64,000 nucleotides of DNA from NCBI GenBank assembly GCA_032173965.1, contig CM063298.1:6307001-6371000 (forward strand), written 5' to 3'. The notes beneath the pieces were generated by a model. That model did not search any database. It was given only the letters and a program-made list of their open reading frames with translations, and was not told the DNA's origin. The translations under genes and the position numbers were made by a program. Below are positions 48,135 through 60,768 of the stretch, one piece after another. The stretch's first letter is position 1. Each line of letters opens with the position of its first letter. Origin of the DNA: Sitta carolinensis. Taxonomy: Eukaryota; Chordata; Aves; Passeriformes; Sittidae.

Positions 48135-50451
48135 CTGAGATGTGGACACAAGACTGGGATTAGATGTTAGCTCTGCAGAAGGGCTTTACTGCCTCCAAAC
48201 CTAACTCTTGTGTCATCACTTACCCATTACAGTCAAAAGTCTTCAAACACGGGCTCTCTCTGATGAAAAACACCCCAGGGAAAAGTCCTAGGGATTCACT
48301 GAGTGCATTTGCTTCCTGGTGATAAAATCCCAGGAGGGACTGACACAAGTCCAAGGCACAACTCACCCCCCCCCCCCAGCAGCAGCACAGCTGGGATTGC
48401 TGGGGTTCACAGAAAGAGCTGCTGCATTTGCTGGTCTCAGCAGCAGCAGACCTCTTGTGCTTTTGTCAGAGAGCTGAATTTCATTGCACTTCATCTGTGC
48501 AAGTTCTGGCCAAATGGCTCCTTGGTGACAGCCTGTCATTACTCCTCACCTTGAGCTTTTGGCAAGGAGTGTGACAGAAAGATGACATGCCAGGAGAAGA
48601 AAGTGCCTTGCATTTTCCTCTGCCCCCCTTCCCTCTGCAGAAGTCAGTCTGGTCTTTAATCCAAGTGCATCCTGGCTAGGACAATACTTGCACAGTCAGG
48701 CATTAAGCTGACTTCATACATCAGAAGTTATTTCATCCCCAAAAGCCTCGCTCATGAAGGAACACTGTGGTAGCAGCATCCTTCATGGCTTCTTAACTAA
48801 TGTGCATTGAATTCCTCCCTGCTGGCAAATAGGATGGTAATAACAACATCCAGGGCAGTGTTAGGGAACATGGGAGATGTGCCCACAGAACAAACCCAAC
48901 ATTTACTGACCCCTGAGTGGGAGAAATCATAGCAGGAGTTTAAATCATGCACTCTGCCTCTGTGCTACAGTTTAACTTCAAGCATCCATGGACAAAAATC
49001 ATCTCATCTGACCAAGAAGTACAAACCCAGCTGCTGAAGCAAGCTGTGGCTCTGAACAAGCCTCCCTGCCATACTGCAGGGCACTTGGGCTCTGCAGCAA
49101 ATGAGCACATTCAGCTGGCAGGAGCAGATTTTACCCAGCAGCTCTTTACCCAAACTACCTCTCTGCACACTGCAGCATTCCCTCCTCTCCAGGAGCTGCA
49201 GCATCTCCATCTGGGGTCTCATCCCCAGGGCATCCTGGTACATGCCAAAACCAACCCCTTTAAGCACCAAGAAATCACTAGTTTGGATATAAATCTCTTT
49301 GGCACATTTAGCCTTCAAATATCTTCAGGATCCCAGCCATCCATCACCCAGACCAGAGGGATTTCCAGGCTCCGATTCAGCAGAACTCAAGCATGTGTAT
49401 GACTTTGACCATGCTGTCATCCTAGCACAACCCAAGCTTGGACTTGTAGCTACCCAGACACTGCATATCAGAAACTCAAAGACAAAATGTTATTTTTCCA
49501 AGGAAAATGAAAAACAAAAGCCTGCCCAACATTTTTGTAATACAAAAGAATGTGGAGCTGCAAAGCAACTGCAGTAAGACACACATTCTAGAATGACTCC
49601 AGCCCAGGCTCCTTCACCATCAACCTTTTCCAACATCAAATGACTGAACCATGCAATGAGCTTTCCAGGGTATTTAAAGGTGACCTGGACAGAAAAAATA
49701 AATGGGGCTTGTTCCCTTTCACTTTTGGCTTATGATGGACTGGAGAATATTTTCCCCTGCCCCTGTCATTAGCATGCTTTAGTTGTCTGGGTTTTTTTTT
49801 ACATTAAGTATTCAAGTCCTGTCTAATTTTAAAGAATATTTTCCTCCTACTGTGTGTTGTATTTATTCATTCTGAAAGTCTCCAATAAAAGTAATGTGGC
49901 AAAGGCAGCTAATTCCATTTCATTCTTATGCACAAAAGGACTTAACATCTCAGGACAGGCTGTTTTTATTTTCACTGTATGACAAACACCCAGGAACTTT
50001 AGCACACTAATATATTAAAATGCATTTTAAAGACCAGCATGGAATCCAATTCCTGTGAAAACTAGGTCTATGGGACACTGGACATTTAGAAGAAATTTGT
50101 AAAAAACCCTCCCATTCTCCAATTTTTTTTTCCTTTCTTGGGGGGAGGCAGAGGGAGAGGGTGTGTGTGAAACCTAAGTAAAATGGAAGATACTAATAAT
50201 GATCTAATCTAGCAAACCTGCTCCCAGTCTCACTTTCAAAGTACTCAGTTTGCTCTTAAATAGAAGGGAGAGGTGCAATGGGAGCCATGTACCGAAAGCC
50301 CTGGATTGAGCTGAGAGACAGTTGTAGGATGGCTGCACTCCACTGGCAAAGCTGAATGTCTGACAGCAAACCTGGTCTTAACCCTGCCCAACAGCACACA
50401 GCAGCACAGCTCTGCATGTCCCCCTGCCTGTCGCCCCATCTGTCCCAGTAC
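48135..50451 (-). other. CACNA1G: CACNA1G intron (2.3 kb)
   Basis: The intron has a GTACTG donor and an ACATCTCAG acceptor. A 12-base poly(C) run lies at 48,366-48,377. I see no other gene. Confidence 0.85.
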
Positions 50452-50603
50452 CTTGGGCTGCTGGTAGTGCTCCATGGCCATGGTGATGACGTTGAGGCCG
50501 ATGACGCCAGTGATGAACAGATCCAAGTAGTGGCTAGTGCACATCTGGTGGATCATCAGGCGGAATCGGGAGTAATCCGAGTAGTAGGGCTTACACTGAG
50601 CTT
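50452..50603 (-). CDS. CACNA1G: CACNA1G exon, end of III-IV linker and domain IV S1
   Basis: This 152-nt exon starts with AA, which completes a codon whose first base depends on the upstream splice choice. It then reads [40 protein letters not shown] and [10 protein letters not shown]. The acceptor is CTCCCCACTGCAG and the donor CCCAAG|GTACTG. The S1 segment ([19 protein letters not shown]) and EHYQQP are as in human Cav3.1. The exon can receive G, giving Glu, or A, giving Lys. Confidence 0.97.
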
Positions 50604-53600
50604 CTGCAGTGGGGAGGAGAGCGAGAGGCAAATGAAGGGTTTTCTCTGTGTCCTTCTCAAATCAACGCACCCTCACTCTCCAACTCCAGGGATGATAAAT
50701 TCTAGACCAATCACAGCAACATGCTGTCTTTTTTATTTCCTTTTTCCTTCCTTCCATTTTTAATATGCAGCACAGCTCCTGTCATCTTACATCGATTAAA
50801 TATCTTTAGTGAGGCATGCTCTATACTCAGCCTTGTGGCACCGGGGATGAGGTGAGCTGGGACTAGTGTGCTGCTAAAAATAGTTTTTCTCTGTAGGGAA
50901 ATTTAAGTTAAACTTAAATTAAAACAATAATTTTTGTTTCTGCTGATCATAAAAGTCCCCAAAGCATCTGAAAACTCAATTAATGGTCAGATGCTGGAGA
51001 CAGATTTTACTAACATTTGCCTAAAAACACAGGCCATTTGTGGTGGTCTTTGAAAGAGCAAGAGTGCAAACACATTATGTTCTTTGCAGTAAACTGTAGA
51101 GACAACAGATTTCAATACTTTGGCTATCAGAAAAATGGTCCATAAAAATACCAAGGAAAACTGATCAATGAGCCTTAGTGATCAGAAAATAACAATACTC
51201 CATTTAGACAAGATTATCAAAACACAGATTTCTGTCCAACTCAGTCCTGTGTTCAGCTGCCTTGGAGATAACACATGGAATCTAGACCCCAAATGTATCT
51301 AGAGATAAACACATTTACTCACCTAATCTCTAATGAGGAAATGCCAAGGCTGAGTATATAATTCAGTACAATTTTCAAGGAGGCATTATAATGCAGATTG
51401 AAGTAGAAAGGGCTGTCTTGAAGATGCCAGAGTGTAATATTACCCTCACAATTAGATGATCAACTAGTTACAAAAATTATTGAGGTGTAAGAATTGCACA
51501 GTTGATATTTAGTGCTCCAGAACAAATGTACAGTTTGACACATTAGTCCAAGAAAAAAAGTTGGACAAGAATTATGCCAGGAAGCACAGGTTTAGGTTGC
51601 CCTAGGGGAAAACTAATTTTAGAAAATGATATTTTGCCTGGAAATAGAATTCACTTTGTCAATAGCCAATGACATTGCAATCAAATCCATAGATTTAATG
51701 GTTTCATGTGTTCCCTGCCTCATAGCAGGATCCGGAAAAATCAGTTTTGTTTTTTTCTGTGGAGACAGACCTTTCCCTTCCAGCCCAGGGACCAAAGGGA
51801 AAAAACACTCAGCAGTTTTATTCTGTAGGGGTTTGGAAGGACCAAAATTCTGTTTCAGTGTCATCAAATGAAAGGTAGTATTAATATTCACTTTCTGATA
51901 TGCAGTGGGCTTTAGGTTATCTGCACCTGAGTGCTAAAATACAGTATTGATGAAAAGCTCTATAAAATTAATTTTCATGCTGAATCTATTGAGTGCTTAT
52001 GAAAAAAAAGCAGACTAGTAGTTGCTGACTCACTCATAAGACTTTGGCAGATATCTCAGAATCTGCATAAATCTCCATAAAGTCAAGATATCTTGATCAC
52101 ATTATGCTAAATTATGAGTAGCAAATTAACTAAAATGTTTGAATACAATTAGGTTAGGAATAGGACCTATTTTTATGACCCAACTTATCATCTCTGAAAG
52201 AAATGTCATCATAATTGGATCACTTACTTCTTCTACTTTTATGCATAATTCACATTCAAAAAGAAAAATGTCAACGTTTCTACCTTTCTTCCTGCGATGG
52301 ATTTACTTATGAACAATTACACTGGAATTCAATTTTTTTTCTCAGCTTTGACTGACAGGTAATTCCAAACCCTACAGAAAAGCACCAACGTTTTTACAAC
52401 AGAGAGAGGATTTTCAGAGAGGTAGCAAGTGTTCCCTGTGCAGGGATCCTGCACCTGGATTAGCCAGTGCATGACCTTATAAGCACGGTTGCTAATTGTT
52501 CAGGTATCTGCAAAGGCTTTTCCCCCCACCCCCTGCCCCATGCCCCACCTCTCCCAAATCTCCTGTTCCCCTTTCCCAGCACCCAGGTTTCCACTGCCAA
52601 CCCTCTCTGGATGGTGCTCTCTCAGATGCCCTTGCAGCCTTCAAAAATTCCCAGTGATAAATGTTCCATCCTTCCCTGTTAACCTTTTTAAGAGGGGATT
52701 TGGTAACCCGTGCTTACAAATCATGTCACCACTCACCTCCCCAGTGTACCCATGCCAGCCATGCATCTTAGTGCCATAGGGATGCTCCCATGGGATGACC
52801 CCACACACAGGCTAACGTGCTGTCTGAGGGCTAGGGATAAATCCCCACTGTGTCTAGGTGGGCAGGGAACTTTCTGAACACATAAGCCAGTTTTTACCAT
52901 TGTGAAAATAGCATTTCTTTAAATCGACCCTGCAGAGTTCTGCAGAGAATTTGGGGATAAATCTTGTATAATTCCCCCTGTGTAAAGCCCATGCCCCCTA
53001 TGACACAGTGACATTTGTAATTATTGCAATAAAGAGCTTAACAATACCAACATCTTGGGAAATACAGACATCTGTTAAACTCCAGGTGGTGAACTTCACA
53101 ACTAACACAACACCACATTACTGTACTGTTACAATATACTGTGTCAAGAACAAGAGCTCTGGGTTAGTCTTGGTTATTACTGGAAAGGTTAATGTATGGC
53201 TCCCAGGCACATATGGTGTTAAAGACAGGAGGAGGAGAGCAAACCAACAAAGAGGAATTGGCAGAATGAGAAAAGATGAGGAAATACAGCAAAAGCCCAC
53301 TACAAGACATCAGGCTGGTAAACAGGGTGTAAATCAAGCTGCTTCACCAGGGCTGGATGCCAAGACAGAGGGAGAAGGGAGATCTGGAAATCATTACACA
53401 TTACAACTTAGCTCAGACAGTGGATCCTGAGACAACCCCTCCTCCAATTAGGAAGGGGATGTTACAGCCAGCTGGGAGGTGATCTGAGCAAGTCTCACCT
53501 GCCCTTTCATTCTGGATGATGGTGGTCCAAGGGGACTGACTGTGCTGGCAAGGGGAGCAGTGCCTGGACCTGGGTGCACTTGGCTTTAGCTCATCATTTC

Positions 53601-56000
53601 TATGGTCTCTCAGCTGAGGTTATATCCCAAGCTTGAATACTCAACCCTTGGCACCAAGCTGTAGGATTATAATTGAACCCCTTGACAACAGCTGGGAACT
53701 CACCACTGTTCTCTCCTGTTTGGTTGGAAAGGAAATACCATTGCTGTTGCAGGATAAACATTTCCCTTCCTAATCCCTGTCTAACTTTCCCCAGGCCAGG
53801 TGACCTTGGGGTTCAGTGATCCCAGACTGGGTTTGGGACACTAAACCCTGTACTGCATTTCTCTGATGGCTGTGGGATGTCACCTGCCCAAGAGAGCAGC
53901 ACTGGGGCACCCCTGTTTTTGCTGGGCAGTGCTGCTCCCAGAGTCTCCCAGGGCTCAGCCAGCCACTGCCAGCACAGCAGGCAGTGGGACTAGGGCCACT
54001 TTCTTCCCATTAACTGTATTTTTTGGGGGGCAATCAAGCTGGGCATGCAGCTCCAAAATATCTCCAAGGAACATCTGCCTCCGAATATAGCCCTGTCAAG
54101 AGAGAAATTGCCACTTTCCCTGAGGTGACTTCGAGCTGGAGGTGCGTGGGCATGGGAAATTGGAATTCACAAGAGTGGGACAATTCCATTACTGTCTCCT
54201 TCAGCTTCTTTCTTCTCCTATAATAAGGGAATTAACTCCTTTGCAGGTTTGAGTATCTGGAGGACAGCAGCAAAACAGTGAGCAATGAGCCCGTGATGCA
54301 GCTGGATTTACAAAATGTATCAAGAATATTATTAGGTTAAAAAGTAGTTTGCACTGAAGGAACTTGTTTTATTTAAACACAGAGTTTAACTTGGCTTTTA
54401 TTGTACTGGATGGATTTATTAAAAAAAAAAAAAACCCAAGGTGAAATGGAAAATGATAAATTATCTCCACTGTGAAGATTCCAGTTGTGATAGAATGTAG
54501 ACTTGGAGAAAAAAAAATTATAAAATATCTCACTAAGCACTAGGCAGCACACACACACACACTCGCATGAACGCAAACACAATTCCATCTTGTCTTCACA
54601 GAAAGAGAAAAGAAGCCCTCTGAAAGTGCAGAGATGTGGGCAAGCTTTGGGTCACAACTCCAGATTCCTCATTGAACCACAGGAGGTTCATCTACTGTAC
54701 CTGGGGACTGATTCCCTAAATTCCCAACAGTCAGGTTCAAAAATAAATCCTTTCTATTTCCACATGTTGGTGCCTGAAGAGCAGCATGGCACATTCACTA
54801 CCATTGGATCCAAAGAAAAGACCACAAATGGAAACACAAAGCACAGACCAGTACATGTTTTAAGGGCAAACACTAAGAGACTTTCTGAGCCTGCACAGGA
54901 TAATGGGGGGTTTGGAATGAGTTCAATGCCTTAAAAATAACAAAGTAAGACAGCCTTGATGCAACTCTGTAGGACCTGGAGAGGAGTCACAATCAAGCAA
55001 TAAGAAGAGCAAATAACCAGATCACCAAACCCAGTGAGAGTCCCTCCCTTGTGCTGTCCCCATTTCAAAGGAGAGGCCAGGAGGCCCAGCAAAAGCAGCA
55101 AGAAAGACAGCAAAGGAATATAAGTATCAGGAATGGCAATGGGAAGGAGTTTCAGGATTTATTAAAGCATGTTGTGATAATTTCCAACAAGGCTGTAGAA
55201 ATACAAGGTAGAACCTCTGTCTCCTTGAGTTATCCCTGCAGTGAAAGCCAATTTTTATTTAATAAAAGCTCTATGCAATCTAAGAGAGATGGATGGAGCC
55301 CTGCTCCCATCTCAAGCAGTGGGAGCCTGTGCACAGGTGAGAGTTTTAGAGGCAAAATTTTTGTAGTGTGTTATTTTTGTAAAAAATTACAGCTATGTTT
55401 GTTTCTATGTTGGTGCCTCTTTAAATATTCAGGCTAATATTCTTAAGTTATGAATTAAACAAAATGCTTGCCAGATCAAAGCTTCTCCTAAAAATAAAAA
55501 GAGTAAGGGACAGATTTGCAGCCCTGAGCATCATCCTGAGAAGGGGGGCTGGGAAAGGGAGGTGTGAGTGAGCTGTGGGTGAAAAGGGACAGCTCAGACC
55601 CCATTAGTGTTGAGTCCAGCTGGTCCCTCTCCAGCAGGACCTTCAAGGTGGTATCTTTATTTCTTTTAATTTACAAGATGCTTCATGGATTGAGCAATTC
55701 TTAATCAACACACAGAATTTACACTCTGGGCAGCACAATGACTAAATCCCATGTCCACAGTGGGGGCTGGTGTGGGGTTGACTTCCCTATTGAAGCACTG
55801 AGGCTCTGCCCTACACTGAATTTTACCCCACTGAAAAAAAACACTTCCTGGAGCACAGTGTTCCAGGAGCAATAAGCAAGGGCTGAAGAAATAATGAAAG
55901 ATCTTCCCTAAGCCTTCCAAAGACACAGACCTGCAAATTACTCAGACTCCTAAGCTGGTGGTTGGAAAGCTAAAGTCAACAGTAGAGGACCCATTTCACA

Positions 56001-56007
56001 GTCCAGT
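56001..56007 (+). repeat. Target-site duplication GTCCAGT, left copy
   Basis: Seven bases immediately before the TGTT that opens the LTR are repeated exactly after its AACA end (56303-56309). One of the seven may be a chance match, since 6 bp is usual for ERVK-type insertions. Confidence 0.7.
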
Positions 56008-56302
56008 TGTTGTCCCTGAAAATCAGCCTTCTGATTTGGTTTAGTATAGTGGAGTCAGTTCGCATGAATTGTAAGATAAACAAGGATCATGTTTGCATTC
56101 CTTTATAAAAGATATCACGTGATGGACTTCTCAAGTGACTAGTGAAGATGGAGAGGTGGTAACTTCTCTGTCCAATCTCTGATCACTGTCCAAAAACTTA
56201 TATATACGAAGTCAACAATAAACTAGAGACTTCCTTTCTTCTTCTCTGCCTGAACACCTGTGGTGTGTGTTGCTGTGCGTCTCTATCTGCGTCACAGTAA
56301 CA
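56008..56302 (+). mobile_element. Solo LTR (295 nt), ERVK-like
   Basis: The ends are TGTTGTCCCTG and CACAGTAACA, inverted over TGTT/AACA, and the element is flanked by GTCCAGT on both sides. Inside are a TATATATA-like element (about 56,198) and an AATAAA signal at 56217-56222, about 80 nt before the end, as expected for U3-R-U5. No internal viral coding sequence is present. It lies antisense to CACNA1G, 390 nt downstream of alternative exon 26. Confidence 0.75.
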
Positions 56303-56309
56303 GTCCAGT
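56303..56309 (+). repeat. Target-site duplication GTCCAGT, right copy
   Basis: This is the exact partner of 56001-56007 and follows the terminal CA of the LTR. Confidence 0.7.
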
Positions 56310-56691
56310 CATTATTCTCTTCAGAAAAAAAAAAGTAAAAGAAAAAAAAACCAAAACAAAACAAAACAAAAATAAACAAACCCCAAAAAACTAAAACCAA
56401 ACCAAAAACAAACAAACAAAAAAAAAACAGCCATGAAAAGTCTTAGTGAAAACCAGAGGGGAAAAAAAGTCTGAATGTAAGATGATCAAGGAGTAAATTA
56501 AGGGTTTGTAAGTGTCAGTGCTGAGGCAGGTCTGCAGACCTGCAGCTCAGGATGAGATGCGTGTGCCATGAAGGAAGCAAACAAGCTTTGCACCACACAC
56601 ACGGTTTAGTGGAATGCCTCAGCTGCGATGGCCAACCGTTAGTGACACAGCACTGCCATTCAGGGGACAAGACGTGCCGGCTTCCCAGTAC

Positions 56692-56742
56692 CTTGCACTG
56701 CACTGGCTGAGCTCTCCATTAATACATCATCCAGCATTAGAT
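56692..56742 (-). CDS. CACNA1G: CACNA1G alternative exon 26 (III-IV linker cassette)
   Basis: This 51-nt exon begins with AT, completing Asn or Asp depending on the upstream donor. It then reads LMLDDVLMESSASAVQ and one base of Glu. The acceptor is TTCATTCTTTTAG and the donor GCAAG|GTACTG. Human exon 26 encodes (N/D)LMLDDVIASGSSASAASE, a known cassette in the Cav3.1 III-IV linker; the bird exon is one codon shorter. It is a multiple of three, so it can be skipped without a frameshift. Human isoforms that include or omit it differ in gating. Confidence 0.93.
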
Positions 56743-59176
56743 CTAAAAGAATGAAATGGCATTAATCACCCAGCAGGACATATGGCAAGATTCCCCAGCC
56801 CCTTCGGAGGTTCCTATGGCTCTCAGGCTCTCCATTGCCTCTACCAGGAGTGTTTCCTTGTAGGATCCTTGTGCCTCATGGAGGGTGGGCTCAGGCACAT
56901 GTGAAAAAGGAAGGGCTCTTGTGCTTCTCCATGGGCACAGGTGGAAGCCCAAGACATCCCCAAGAACCCTCTCAGTCGATGATGAAGACGACACTGCTGA
57001 AGGACAATCTGGGACACTTCCTGCTGGGACAGCAATACCTCACAGTGACTACTCCTGCACCTGCCCACATCTCAGATCGCACACGCTTCACTTGTTTTCA
57101 GATACCTGATTGGATAAATGCATTTGAAGAGCCTACAACCAAAAATCACTGTGCCACCAGTCTGTCTGTATCTGACATCCCTAAGCTGGTTTGGGCATCT
57201 GGGGTCACTCAGGAGGCCCAGCTGAAAGGAACCCCCATGCAGTTGCTGGCACAATTCCAGCCCTAGTCTTGGTTTCATCCGCAAATTCCCACTGTGCAGA
57301 ACAAAATTAAGCAATGACATCTGTTGCCTCCAAGGACAAAGCTGGACACGGTCAATTAAAACCAATGTTTCACTGAGCACAGATTGGGAAAACTGCTCTG
57401 AAGCAATTTGGAGGACTTCATACTTTGCTCTTGAAAGGTTTTTATGGCAATTGAATACTCAGCAATATTTGATCCTCAGTAAAATAGCTGTTTATTGCCT
57501 CTTTAATTAGGCATTTCATAGCAGTGAATGAATAACTATCTCCAAGGATGGTTTGTGATTCCTTCCCACTGGGAAATTGCCCAGGCTTACATCTTTTCTT
57601 CATCTAGTTTCTCTAGCATTATAAATAAAGTAATTAATAATAACTAAACATCTATTTCTCTTCTATAGAAATGTCTGCATTCCAAAACTGTAACTTTAAA
57701 TAGCGATCGTTCTATCCAGCCTTTAAAATCCTCTTCTAACTCATCAGGCTGAATCAAGGCTTGGGAACTTGAACTAAGCAAAAAAGCTTTCTAGGCATTT
57801 TCTTGAGGGGGAAAAAGAAAATCCAAAAGTCCCATCAACAAAAGAAACATCTTTCCATCTGTATCCCACTTAACTGAGAACAGTCTACTGTGTCCTCAAG
57901 TGCTCTTGGGGGAAGTCTCCTACTTTTTACTGGCCAGTGAGAGAACCAGGCTCTCAGCATAAACCCAAGTTTGACAGCAGGGGCTGGTGTGACACATCCT
58001 AGTGGTTACAAAACCTGTGAAGCTCATGGGACTGAAAGACGTGATCAAAGGAAATGGTTGGGTAAGTGTTGAACTGAGAAAGGTTGAGGCAGCTCTGTGG
58101 TAACATAGTTCTGTGATTAAGCCTGTAACAGCTATTAAACACCTCTTAGGCTATTAAAAATAAAACAGACTTAATATCACCAGCTTTGGGAACAAGAACC
58201 TGATCAGATAGCTGCTTAAACAGTCCCAAAGTCTGTCAAAGATAGAGAAGTGAAAGGGGACAGGGAGAGAGCAGGAGACAGACCAGAGGGAGAAAGTGTG
58301 AGGTCATGGACAGGAATGGCAATGAAGAAAGTTCAGTCAGAAGAGAGAGCATGCAAGAAGAGCACCTCCAACCTCTGGCTAACTTATTTCTGACTTATTA
58401 AACTACATTAAAATGAAAAGAGACTAAGACCAAATTTCAGGTTGGAGACTTTTGACAGAGTGCAGTTTTTCCTCATTTCACCTGTAGAGTCTCCTCTAGG
58501 CAGGACTGAGGACTGCACACTTGCACATCTAGTTGGGAGTTGGGTTCAATACGCACCAGCAGTATTTTGTCTAGTTAGTTACTCTCCTCGTCTGGTTGGT
58601 TTTTTCTCTTCTAATCTGTATTTCTCAAGCAAATGCATTGATATGTTTCTCTCTAGAGTTTTAAAGCATTACTAGAATGAGATGGCTCCATTATTTTATT
58701 ACATTCTTGAATAGCAGTGGAGCTATTGTGCCAATAAATAAACCTGCTTGATAAATGGGATAGGCAACATCACTGTGGCATTACAAAACTGTAAAAAACC
58801 AAATAGTGAATCTAGTTATCAGCAGCAGTGCTCATGACTGAGATTTATGATGCCATCCAGCACTACTGATCTTTGCAGTTGTCACTATTTGTGTAACACT
58901 GAGCTCTGCTATCCAAGAAGCTCCAGGTCTGATAATTATTATTTTTAAATTTAAATAATCCCCAATGGAAAGGTCATTGCAAATCATGCAGCCATTAAAA
59001 AGACTTCTCTGGCTCCTTGTTCAGCCTAAAATGACACTATTTCCTTCATGCAAATTTTATAGCTGGACATGCTTTGGGAGAAGAATTATCATCAGACATG
59101 AGGCAGGGAAGGGAGGGAGGAGGGGATTGTGTGGAAGGTCAAGCAGGACTCAGAAAGATGTGGAAAGACTACCGAC
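56743..59176 (-). other. CACNA1G: CACNA1G intron between exons 25 and 26 (2.4 kb)
   Basis: The intron is bounded by two alternative donors on exon 25 and the CATTCTTTTAG acceptor of exon 26. I see no mobile element and no additional exon. Confidence 0.85.
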
Positions 59177-59390
59177 CAGCCATCTGTTTCTCCTTACTCC
59201 TTCTCTTTTTCTCCAGCCGGCGGAGCCTCTTCTCCTCCCGCCTCTTGGCTTCTTCCTCCTCCTGGTGCTGCCGACACTTGTGGAAATTCTCCACCACCAC
59301 CCCCACAAACATGTTGAGGACGAAGAAGGCCACAATCAGCAAGAAGGAAATGAAGTACAGGAGCATCCATGGATTGTAGTTCATGACTGG
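59177..59390 (-). CDS. CACNA1G: CACNA1G exon 25, domain III S6 and linker, two donors
   Basis: The exon begins [20 protein letters not shown], passes through S6 ([19 protein letters not shown]) and enters the charged linker [20 protein letters not shown]. Two donors are visible. GGA|GTAAGG ends the exon at 59198 (193 nt). GGCTG|GTCGGT ends it at 59177 (214 nt) and adds SKEKQMA. Human Cav3.1 has the same choice, known as exon 25/25c, with the identical heptapeptide. Both donors leave phase 1. The acceptor is CTTTGCAG. The PVMNYNPW start joins the preceding ...VGVDQQ in phase 0. Confidence 0.97.
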
Positions 59391-59942
59391 CTGCAAAGTG
59401 GAGGAAGGCAAATTTCAACTGAACCTCAAAAAGTAGAATGGGAACAAATTGATAGAGCTGTGATATCCACAGAACTCACAGCCCTTTCAGGTAGCTCAGA
59501 CTGCTCTGCTCTTCCTGAAAATTAGAGCTTTCTGAGACATTTTAACTGAATGCTCCTAAAATGTGTGTTGAGGACAGAAGTACCACCTCTCTTCTGCGAT
59601 AAGGACAGCAGCATCCTTTGCAGCTACTGTAAGTCCCTCACTGCAAACCTCTACATATAGAAATTACCAAACTGCTTAGAAATTCAAGCCATCCTTTGAT
59701 AGGCGCACTTGTCCAAACATGAGTTACACCAGTCATGTTGAAAAATCTGTAGAGAAAGTGTTGAGTACAAATGTAGACTTTTTACTGAACTCACCACATC
59801 CCACAACTTGGATTTAAAGTCACCCTGGATCTTAACCCCATAACCCCATTTGACTGTGGAAACCCACAGTACTTTGCAAAACAAGAGCTAAAATGTGTGA
59901 CCTCTGGCAAGTCATTTGTTATAGCTCTGCTGTAGCCTGTAC
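59391..59942 (-). other. CACNA1G: CACNA1G intron (552 nt)
   Basis: The intron has a GTACAG donor and a CTTTGCAG acceptor. Nothing else is seen. Confidence 0.85.
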
Positions 59943-60032
59943 CTGCTGGTCGACTCCCACAGCATCCAAACCATCGTACATGATATCCACCCACCCGTCC
60001 TTGGAGGCCAGGACAAAGAGAGACATCAGGGC
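59943..60032 (-). CDS. CACNA1G: CACNA1G exon, domain III pore loop
   Basis: This 90-nt exon encodes exactly 30 residues: [20 protein letters not shown] and [10 protein letters not shown]. The Asp in ASKDGWVD is the domain III selectivity-filter residue of the T-type EEDD ring. The acceptor is GTATTTCTAG and the donor CAGCAG|GTACAG. It is identical to human as remembered. Confidence 0.98.
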
Positions 60033-60642
60033 CTAGAAATACGTGGAAAAAAAGTTAGGCAGAGTTTCACTAAGCCTCTTTTACTTGTAACATCTTACTC
60101 CTCTTTACTCTTTCCTGGCCTGAGGAATGCCATTACCTGTCTGATAACGGGACACTTTGATAACCAAGATTTCTCTTGGCAGCAAAACTTATCAATGCCA
60201 ATGCCTGGTTCAGCAATGAGTAGTAATTTGGAAACCACAGTGCTGAAGACAAAAGCAGCTTCATTTCCACCCTCCGGGTCTCTACTACTTCCAAATAATT
60301 AGTTCTTACCACACTGCTAAAAAAAGGCTGCGTTGCAGAGATGGCTGAAAATGTCCAACTCTATTAGACAAGCCCTTCTGCAAGATATATTTGGTTTGTT
60401 ATGTAGCAGTGAAGCAATTAAGTGCTCCACAAAGCCACATGTGCTTGTTCTGTTCCAAAAAGAAGTGTATGCCTGCTTGAAAACACTGCCTTTGGGATTT
60501 AGAGACAGAATGCTGTGTATGTGAACTGAATATTTACTGTGGCTGGTAGTTCCGTGTAAGAAAATCCCATGGGATAATAAGCCACAGGTTTTAAGTCAAA
60601 AAGGTAAAGGAGCAAAGAAGCAGATTACCATTCTATTAATAC
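60033..60642 (-). other. CACNA1G: CACNA1G intron (610 nt)
   Basis: The intron has a GTATTA donor and a TTTCTAG acceptor. No repeat is seen. Confidence 0.85.
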
Positions 60643-60768
60643 CTGGCCGAGATTATCAAAATTATACTTGTGCCGGACCCATTTGTAGCTTGCTTCTGTA
60701 CAATCCGATTTATTTGTGATGTTTCTGGTATCCTCTCCCTGGCAGATGAAAAACTTGCCTTTGAAAAG
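60643..60768 (-). CDS. CACNA1G: CACNA1G exon, domain III S5-pore turret
   Basis: This 126-nt exon encodes 42 residues: [40 protein letters not shown] and GQ. This is the extracellular turret between S5 and the pore helix, with two cysteines and the overlapping sequons NIT and NKS. The acceptor is TGTTTTGCAG and the donor GGCCAG|GTATTA, which is weaker than its neighbours. It matches human almost residue for residue. Confidence 0.98.

Larger units (their letters stand above)
50604..56691 (-). other. CACNA1G: CACNA1G intron downstream of exon 26 (6.1 kb)
   Basis: The intron runs from the exon 26 donor (GTACTG) to the CCCACTGCAG acceptor. It contains a solo LTR (56008-56302), an A-rich low-complexity tract (56,329-56,428), a short CA run near 54,550, and otherwise nothing recognisable. 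Confidence 0.85.

Noticed and set aside
59150..59335. Antisense frames over CACNA1G exon 25
   Set aside because: They are shadows of the highly biased Glu/Arg-rich coding strand and have no support of their own.
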